NCBI RefSeq assembly: GCF_039905635.1
Contig: NZ_CP157000.1
Span: 2,046,001-2,110,000, forward strand
Origin: Microbacterium sp. ProA8
Lineage (GTDB): Bacteria; Actinomycetota; Actinomycetes; Actinomycetales; Microbacteriaceae
Length of the DNA stretch: 64,000 nucleotides
Reading direction: 5' to 3'
Shown one piece after another: positions 58,378 to 64,000 of this stretch (the first letter of the stretch is position 1; each line of letters begins with the position of its first letter). Position numbers and translations under genes: made by a program. The notes under the pieces are model-generated. The model made no database searches. It saw only the letters and a program-made list of their open reading frames with translations, and was not told the origin of the DNA.

Positions 58378-58944
58378 GTGGGATCCCCCTTCCTGTACTT
58401 CGCGGATGACCGGCTCTCGAGCGCCGAGCTGACAGCCGCCTGCCTCGACGGACACCTCGTGTCGCTGGGCGACGCGTACATGCCCGCGGATGCGGTGGAG
58501 ACACGGGCGCTGCGCGCCGGCTCGCTGACGCCCACGCTCGGCGACACACTCGCCGCCACGCATCTGACCGCCGCCTGGATCCACGGCGCGCTGCCGGCGC
58601 CGCCCGCGCGCCACACCGTGCAGCGCGCAGTGCCGCGCCGCCTCCACGTCGTCCCGCACCGGCAGTTGGTCTATCGCGACCTCGCGGTCGCGACCGCGGA
58701 CCTGCAGCTGATCGGCGGTGTGCTCGTCACCAGCCCGGAGCGGACCCTCGCCGACCTCGCCCGGGTCGGCGACGCGGAGCACACGCGAGCCGCGCGCCTG
58801 CTCGCAGGTGCAGATCTGGATGCCGCCTCCCGCGCGATCATCAGGCTCGAGGCGGGGGCGCTCCCCCACAAGCGGGCGGCGCTCACGTGCCTGCGGCAGA
58901 TCGTCGCCGGGCTTCAGGAGGACGTCACGCGGTACACGTCGTAG
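58378..58944 (+). CDS. AbiEi-like antitoxin-family protein
   Basis: A 188-residue protein related to the type IV toxin-antitoxin AbiEi antitoxin family: an N-terminal winged-helix-like part, a middle segment with [10 protein letters not shown] and [10 protein letters not shown], and the hallmark [13 protein letters not shown] near residue 118-130. No AbiEii-type nucleotidyltransferase toxin is encoded beside it. Solitary members are common in Microbacteriaceae. The GTG at 58378 is preferred because the upstream part of the frame is cysteine-rich and unlike a protein start; CAGACT ends 6 nt before it. It overlaps relA tail-to-tail by 31 nt. Confidence 0.6.
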   Translation: MGSPFLYFADDRLSSAELTAACLDGHLVSLGDAYMPADAVETRALRAGSLTPTLGDTLAATHLTAAWIHGALPAPPARHTVQRAVPRRLHVVPHRQLVYRDLAVATADLQLIGGVLVTSPERTLADLARVGDAEHTRAARLLAGADLDAASRAIIRLEAGALPHKRAALTCLRQIVAGLQEDVTRYTS

Positions 58945-61163
58945 ACGGCGTCGATGCGCCGCACGGCGTTGAGCACACGATCGAGGTGGACGATGTCGCC
59001 CATCTCGAACACGAAGCGGCTGAGCGCGAGGCGATCGTTCGAGGTCGAGACCGTCGCCGAGAGGATGTTGACGTGGTGCTCGCTGAGCACGCGCGTGACG
59101 TCGCTCAAGAGACCCGAGCGGTCGAGCGCCTCGACCTGGATCTGGACGAGGAACACGCTCTTCGTCGTCGGCGCCCACTCGACCTCGATCATGCGCTCCG
59201 GGTCGTCCATCAGCGACTTGACGTTCGTGCAGTCGGTCCGGTGCACCGAGACGCCGCTGCCGCGGGTCACGAAGCCGACGACTTCGTCGCCCGGCACGGG
59301 GGTGCAGCACTTCGCCAGCTTGACGAGGATGTCGGGGGCGCCGCGCACCAGGACCCCCGAGTCGCCGCCGCGCGGTGCGCGGGTGCGTCCGACGATCGGC
59401 AGATCGATCGGACCGGTCGTGGTGTCGTTCGCGGCGACGAGCGCGGTGACCTTCTCGATGACGGACTGGGTCGAGACATGGCCCTCGCCGACCGCGGCAT
59501 ACAGCGCTGATACGTCCTCATAGCGCAGCAGATGGGCGACCTCGGTGAACGAGTCCTGGCTCATCAGCCGCTGCAACGGCAGGTTCTGGCGCCGCATCGC
59601 CCGCGCGATGGACTCCTTGCCCTGCTCGATCGCCTCCTCGCGGCGCTCCTTCGTGAACCAGCCGCGGATCTTGTTGCGCGCGCGGGTGCTCCGCACGAAG
59701 CCGAGCCAGTCCTGGCTGGGGCCGGCATCCGGGTTCTTCGAGGTGAACACCTCGACGACGTCGCCGCTCTTCAGCTCGGACTCGAGCGGGACCAGCCGCC
59801 CGTTGACCTTCGCGCCCATCGTGCGGTGGCCGACCTCGGTGTGCACGGCGTACGCGAAGTCGACGGGAGTCGCGCCGGCGGGCAGCCCGATCACGCGTCC
59901 CTTCGGCGTGAAGACGTAGACCTCTTTGGCGCCGATCTCGAAGCGGAGCGAGTCGAGGAACTCGCCGGGGTCGGCCGTCTCAGCCTGCCAATCCGAGATA
60001 TGGGCGAGCCAGGCCATGTCGGTGTCGAGAGACTTGGAGTCCGGCTTGGCGCCGTTCATCTGCTCTTTGTACTTCCAGTGCGCCGCGACGCCGTACTCCG
60101 CCTGCTGGTGCATCTCGTGCGTGCGGATCTGGATCTCGACGGTGCGGCCGCCCGGGCCGATGACCGTGGTGTGCAGCGACTGGTAGAGGTTGAACTTGGG
60201 CGTGGCGATGTAGTCCTTGAAGCGCCCCGGGAGCGGCGTCCACCGTGCGTGGATGGCGCCCAGCACCGCGTAGCAGTCGCGGACGCTGCCGACGAGCACG
60301 CGGATGCCGATGAGATCGTAGATGTCGTCGAACTCGCGGCCGCGGACGACCATCTTCTGGTACACGGAGTACAGCTGCTTCGGCCGGCCCATCACGCGAC
60401 CACGGATGCGCAGCTCGCGGAGGTCGCTGTCGACGGCGCCGATGACGTTCTGCACGTACTGCTCGCGCTGCGGGGTGCGCTGCTTCACCAGACTCTCGAT
60501 CTCGGCGTAGAGCTTCGGGTGCAGCACCGCGAAAGAGAGGTCCTCGAGCTCGGACTTGATCGCCTGGATGCCGAGCCGGTGCGCGAGCGGCGCGTAGATC
60601 TCGAGGGTCTCGGTCGCCTTCTTGCGCGCCTTCTCGGGCGGGACGAAGCCCCAGGTCCGGGCGTTGTGGAGGCGGTCGGCCAGCTTGATGAGGAGAACGC
60701 GGATGTCGCGGGACATCGCCACGATCATCTTGCGGACCGTCTCGGCCTGTGCGCTCTCGCCGTACTTGACCTTGTCGAGCTTGGTCACCCCGTCGACGAG
60801 CATGGCGACCTCGTCGCCGAACTCGGCGGTGAGCGTCTCGAGGGAGTACTCGGTGTCCTCGACCGTGTCGTGCAGCAGAGCCGCGGCGATGGCGCGAGGC
60901 CCGAGCCCGAGATCCGCGAGGATCTGCGCGACGGCGAGCGGATGCGTGATGTACGGCTCGCCGCTCTGGCGTGCCTGGCCGGAGTGCGCCTTCTCGGCCA
61001 CGGAGTACGCGCGCTCGACGATCGACAGATCGCCCTTCGGATGGTGCGTGCGCACCGTCCTCAGCAGCTGCTCTACGTCATCCCGACGTGCGGAGCGCGA
61101 GAAGATCCGCGGCACCAGGCGCCGCAGGGACGAGGACTGGGCGGGGGGAACGGTCTCGGTCAT
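58914..61163 (-). CDS. relA: Bifunctional (p)ppGpp synthetase/hydrolase RelA/SpoT
   Basis: A 749-residue long RelA/SpoT homologue that makes and breaks (p)ppGpp in response to starvation. Domains in order: HD hydrolase with H-D-T-V-E-D-T near residue 98; synthetase with [19 protein letters not shown] domain around 420 (V-Y-V-F-T-P-K-G); helical and conserved-cysteine region ([10 protein letters not shown]); and a C-terminal ACT domain. Both catalytic sites look intact. TAGGAT at 61194-61199 is a likely -10 box and GGAGGGGAGGGG supplies the ribosome-binding site. Confidence 0.96.
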   Translation of the reverse strand: MTETVPPAQSSSLRRLVPRIFSRSARRDDVEQLLRTVRTHHPKGDLSIVERAYSVAEKAHSGQARQSGEPYITHPLAVAQILADLGLGPRAIAAALLHDTVEDTEYSLETLTAEFGDEVAMLVDGVTKLDKVKYGESAQAETVRKMIVAMSRDIRVLLIKLADRLHNARTWGFVPPEKARKKATETLEIYAPLAHRLGIQAIKSELEDLSFAVLHPKLYAEIESLVKQRTPQREQYVQNVIGAVDSDLRELRIRGRVMGRPKQLYSVYQKMVVRGREFDDIYDLIGIRVLVGSVRDCYAVLGAIHARWTPLPGRFKDYIATPKFNLYQSLHTTVIGPGGRTVEIQIRTHEMHQQAEYGVAAHWKYKEQMNGAKPDSKSLDTDMAWLAHISDWQAETADPGEFLDSLRFEIGAKEVYVFTPKGRVIGLPAGATPVDFAYAVHTEVGHRTMGAKVNGRLVPLESELKSGDVVEVFTSKNPDAGPSQDWLGFVRSTRARNKIRGWFTKERREEAIEQGKESIARAMRRQNLPLQRLMSQDSFTEVAHLLRYEDVSALYAAVGEGHVSTQSVIEKVTALVAANDTTTGPIDLPIVGRTRAPRGGDSGVLVRGAPDILVKLAKCCTPVPGDEVVGFVTRGSGVSVHRTDCTNVKSLMDDPERMIEVEWAPTTKSVFLVQIQVEALDRSGLLSDVTRVLSEHHVNILSATVSTSNDRLALSRFVFEMGDIVHLDRVLNAVRRIDAVYDVYRVTSS

Positions 61164-61193
61164 GCGATCCCCTCCCCTCCGCCGGACCTCCCA

Positions 61194-61199
61194 ATCCTA
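61194..61199 (-). promoter_or_regulatory. Candidate -10 box of relA
   Basis: TAGGAT on the minus strand lies 30 nt before the relA ATG, in the 54-nt gap after secF. This suggests relA can be transcribed apart from secDF. Confidence 0.4.
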
Positions 61200-61217
61200 C
61201 GCCCGAGCGGCGAGGCC

Positions 61218-62210
61218 TCAGGCCGGGGTGCCCGCCAGCTCGCGCGCCGCCACGACGCGCGTGTCGCGCGTCTTTATGGGCTGCTCGTTCTCACGCAGCA
61301 GCGAGTACAGCGGCGCCGCGACGAAGATCGTCGAGTACGCGGCCACGATCGTTCCCACGAAGATCGACAGCGACAGGTCGGTCAGCGTCTGCGCGCCGGC
61401 CCAGATGAGTCCGATGAACAGGATCGCACCGGTCGGCAGGATCGCCACGATCGTCGTGTTGATCGAGCGCACGAGGGTCTGGTTCACCGCGAGGTTCACG
61501 GACTCGCCGAACGTGCGCCCGGAGACCTCGCCGTCTTCGCTCGTGTTCTCCCTGATCTTGTCGAACACGACCGTCGTGTCGTACAGGGCGTACGAGAGGA
61601 TCGTCAGGAAGCCGATGACGGCCGCAGGCGAGATCTCGAAGCCGAACAGCGCGTACACGCCGATCGTGATGATGAGCACATCGACCAGGCCGATGATGGC
61701 CGAGACCGACATCTTCCAGGTGCGGAAGTACAGCGCCAGGATGATGAAGGTCAGCGCGAGGAAGATCGCGAGGCCCCAGAGGGACGTCCGCGTGACGTCG
61801 GCGCCCCAGCTGGGACCGATGAACGCGTAGCTGACCTCGCTCTCGGGCACGTCGTATGCCTCGGCGAGGGCCGCGGAGATCTCGCGGCTCTCGGCATCCG
61901 TCACCTGATCGGTCTGCACGCGCACCGCGTCGTCGCCGATCGTGACGACCTTCGTCGTCGCCTCCGGCACCACGGACAGCACGGCGTCGGTGGCGAGCGA
62001 CTGGTCGACGGGCGACGCCACACCGCTGACGGTGAACTGGGATCCGCCGGTGAACTCGATCGAGAACTGGATCGGACGGAACAGCGGCACCAGCGCCGAG
62101 CCGATCACGAGGAGGGCGGCGATGAGGAACCACAGGCGTCGGCGCCCGACGAAGGGGAACGAGGTCTTGCCCGTGTAGAGGTCGTTGCCGAGCTGGCTCA
62201 TGGAGCGCAT
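61218..62210 (-). CDS. secF: Protein translocase subunit SecF
   Basis: A 330-residue membrane protein that, with SecD, uses the proton gradient to pull preproteins through SecYEG. Six membrane helices with a large periplasmic-side loop between the first and second. The SecD/F signature F-T-G-G-S near residue 53 and the later G-F-E-I-S-P-A-A-V-I-G-F-L-T-I-L-S-Y are visible. Its ATG shares a base with the secD stop (TGATG); an ATG three codons later is also possible. Confidence 0.95.
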   Translation of the reverse strand: MRSMSQLGNDLYTGKTSFPFVGRRRLWFLIAALLVIGSALVPLFRPIQFSIEFTGGSQFTVSGVASPVDQSLATDAVLSVVPEATTKVVTIGDDAVRVQTDQVTDAESREISAALAEAYDVPESEVSYAFIGPSWGADVTRTSLWGLAIFLALTFIILALYFRTWKMSVSAIIGLVDVLIITIGVYALFGFEISPAAVIGFLTILSYALYDTTVVFDKIRENTSEDGEVSGRTFGESVNLAVNQTLVRSINTTIVAILPTGAILFIGLIWAGAQTLTDLSLSIFVGTIVAAYSTIFVAAPLYSLLRENEQPIKTRDTRVVAARELAGTPA

Positions 62211-63934
62211 CAGTCGTCTCCCTCCTTGACGGTCTTGCCGGGTTTCGCGCTGTCGGCGGCGGCCAGTTCGGACTGCTTGCGTTCCGCGATGGTCTGGCGG
62301 CGGGCGGCTTCGCCGCGCGCCTTGACGTTGCGGCGTCCGGCGGCACCGGTCGCGAGCACCGGCTCGCGGAACTGCGCACGGCCTCGGTAGACCGCTCCCA
62401 GAGCCGTCGGGTCGAGTCCGGACAGCGGATGCCCCGACCCGAAGAACCGCGTGCGCGCCAGCAGCTGGAGCACCGGGTGCGTGAACAGGATGAAGATGAG
62501 GACGTCGATCGCCGTCGTCAGGCCGAGTGTGAACGCGAAGCCCTTGACCGTCGAATCGGCCAGGATGTACAGCACCACGGCGGCCAGGATGTTGATCGAC
62601 TTCGAGATGTAGATCGTGCGCTTCGCGCGACCCCAGCCGTCTTCGACGGCCGACGTGATCGACTTGCCGTCGCGCAGCTCGTCGCGGATGCGTTCGAAGT
62701 AGACGATGAACGAGTCCGCCGTGAAGCCGATCGTCACGATGAGGCCGGCGACACCGGCGAGCGAGAGGCGGAAGCCCATGCGCCAGGCGAGGATGCAGAG
62801 CGTGACGTAGGTCAGCACCGCCATCACCGCCAGCGAGGCGATGATGATGAAGCCCAGCGCGCGGTAGACGATGAGCGAGTAGATCGCGACGAGCACCAGA
62901 CCGATGAGGCCGGCGATGAGTCCGATCTGCAGCTGCTGCGAACCGAGCGTCGCCGAGATCGAGTTCGAGCTCTCGACCGTGAAGCTCAGCGGCAGCGCGC
63001 CGTACTTCAGCTGGTCGGCCAGCACCTTCGCGGTCTCCTGCGTGAAGCTGCCCGTGATGCTCGGCTTGCCGTCGAGGATCACACCGTTCATCGAGGGTGC
63101 CGACAGGACGTAGCCGTCGAGCACGAACGCGAACTGGTTGAGCGGCGCCTGCGCGCCGTACAGCCGCTGGCTGATCTCGCCGAACGTCGTCGTGCCCTCA
63201 CCGTCGAACGAGAGGTTGACCGCCCACTGGTTGTTGGTCTGCTGGAGGCCGAACGTCGCGTCGTCGATCGACGAGCCGTCGAGTTCGACGGGGCCGAGGA
63301 TGTACTTGACGCTGCCGTCGGCGTCGCACGTGATCAGCGGCTCGTCGGCCGGCGCATTAGCGGGATCGTTGGCCGGATCGGCGCAGTCGTAGGCGAGGAA
63401 CTCCGCCTGAAGGGCCGGAGTGATCCACGCGGTGTCGCTGCCGTCGGTCGGCGCCGTCGTCGGCGTCGCCTGAAGCGACGGGTCGGGGGTCGGGTACGGC
63501 GTGGCGGTGCCGTCCTCGCCGACGAACGTGTTCGCCGGCTCGCCCGCATAGAGCACGGCGCGCAGCTGGAGCTGCGCGGACGCCTCGATGCGGTTGCGGG
63601 TCTCTTCGTCGGCCTGACCAGGGATCTGCACGACGATCTGGTTGCCGGCCTGGGTGGTGACCTCGGCCTCGCCGACGCCCGAGGCGTCGACGCGCTGGCG
63701 GATGATGGTGACCGCCTGCTCCATCTGCTCAGCAGAGGGATCGGCGCCGTCCTCGGTCTGCGCCTCGAGCACGATCTGCGTGCCGCCCTGCAGGTCGAGG
63801 GCAAGCGCAGGAGTCCAGGAGCTCTGTCCGAACACGTACACGCCCATGGCGTTGATGCCGAACAGGATCGCGGTGATCGCGAGGAGTCCGGTCAGCGCGC
63901 GCCATGCATGCCGGACGGGAGTGGATGTCGCCAC
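62210..63934 (-). CDS. secD: Protein translocase subunit SecD
   Basis: A 574-residue partner of SecF. The first membrane helix (about residues 13-33) precedes a large extracytoplasmic region that begins L-D-L-Q-G-G-T-Q-I-V-L-E, the SecD D1 motif, followed by five C-terminal helices (from about residue 335; G-L-I-V-T-I-G-F-T-A-D-S-F-I-V-Y-F-E-R). A Thr/Pro-rich insert occurs in the loop (about residues 135-160). The basic C-terminus of ~60 residues is cytoplasmic. GTG start. Confidence 0.95.
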   Translation of the reverse strand: MATSTPVRHAWRALTGLLAITAILFGINAMGVYVFGQSSWTPALALDLQGGTQIVLEAQTEDGADPSAEQMEQAVTIIRQRVDASGVGEAEVTTQAGNQIVVQIPGQADEETRNRIEASAQLQLRAVLYAGEPANTFVGEDGTATPYPTPDPSLQATPTTAPTDGSDTAWITPALQAEFLAYDCADPANDPANAPADEPLITCDADGSVKYILGPVELDGSSIDDATFGLQQTNNQWAVNLSFDGEGTTTFGEISQRLYGAQAPLNQFAFVLDGYVLSAPSMNGVILDGKPSITGSFTQETAKVLADQLKYGALPLSFTVESSNSISATLGSQQLQIGLIAGLIGLVLVAIYSLIVYRALGFIIIASLAVMAVLTYVTLCILAWRMGFRLSLAGVAGLIVTIGFTADSFIVYFERIRDELRDGKSITSAVEDGWGRAKRTIYISKSINILAAVVLYILADSTVKGFAFTLGLTTAIDVLIFILFTHPVLQLLARTRFFGSGHPLSGLDPTALGAVYRGRAQFREPVLATGAAGRRNVKARGEAARRQTIAERKQSELAAADSAKPGKTVKEGDD

Positions 63935-63977
63935 GTCTTTGCTTTCTTGAGAGCCCGAACGGGCGAACGGACGGGCT

Positions 63978-64000
63978 TCAGCCCTGCGACTTCGTGCCGG
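63978..64000 (-). CDS. C-terminal end of a gene upstream of secD (probably yajC)
   Basis: The last codons of a minus-strand gene (G-T-K-S-Q-G then TGA) enter the window from the right, 43 nt before secD. yajC is the normal neighbour in this position, but six residues are not enough to identify the gene. Confidence 0.35.

Overview
The window looks like a stretch of core chromosome from a high-GC actinobacterium, most likely Microbacterium or a close relative in Microbacteriaceae. The reasons are roughly 70% GC by eye, many GTG starts, dense 4-nt ATGA/GTGA gene overlaps, an actinobacterial integration host factor, a Trp-associated membrane protein and an HGxxPAAW protein in the trp cluster, and gene order that matches the actinobacterial secD-secF-relA ... 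alaS-mltG-aro ... pyr-gmk-rpoZ-metK-priA-fmt-rsmB-rpe ... his-trp-lgt arrangement as I remember it from Streptomyces and Mycobacterium. I see no rRNA, tRNA, CRISPR array, prophage or insertion sequence.

Layout. 1-2530: a plus-strand PadR / DUF1048 / ABC exporter operon framed by two hairpin terminators with the same 13-bp arm. 2537-2926: a small SHOCT membrane protein. 3003-10565: pyruvate kinase and the glutamate synthase pair gltBD. 10644-17779: a compact hisE-hisG-hisF-hisI / trp-associated / trpC-trpB-trpA / lgt supra-operon that has no trpE. 17909-20424: an orphan gene, rpe, and divergent glutaminase. 20442-25977: rsmB, fmt, a degenerate priA, metK. 26095-36073: rpoZ, a fused mIHF-guanylate kinase gene, and the pyrimidine operon pyrR-pyrB-pyrC-(PH membrane protein)-carA-carB-pyrF. 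36196-41960: three accessory genes (DoxX, MBL-Rieske, SNF2 helicase) between pyrR and nusB. 42001-49726: nusB, efp and the shikimate genes aroQ, aroB, aroK, aroC, aroE with mltG. 49726-54050: ruvX, alaS, a YtxH-like protein, rpsD. 54289-63934: rarA, three plus-strand genes (small membrane anchor, DUF349 protein, AbiEi-like), relA, secF, secD and the end of probable yajC.

How the genes work together. Most are housekeeping: PRPP- and glutamine-consuming pathways (his, trp, pyr, gltBD), chorismate supply (aro genes feeding trp), translation (alaS, efp, rpsD, fmt, rsmB, nusB), the stringent response (relA) and protein export (secDF, lgt). The most informative signals are regulatory: a near-consensus PyrR-binding RNA loop just before the pyrR ribosome-binding site; a 20-bp divergent gap between rpe and glutaminase in which two candidate -10 boxes overlap and each sits exactly 6 nt from its start codon; several other starts with the same leaderless geometry; and a GGATGCC/GGCATCC word that seems over-represented throughout and also forms terminator arms. 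I did not find a clear new defence or mobile system. The least explained proteins are the MBL-Rieske enzyme, the orphan at 17909-18463 and the solitary AbiEi-like protein next to relA.
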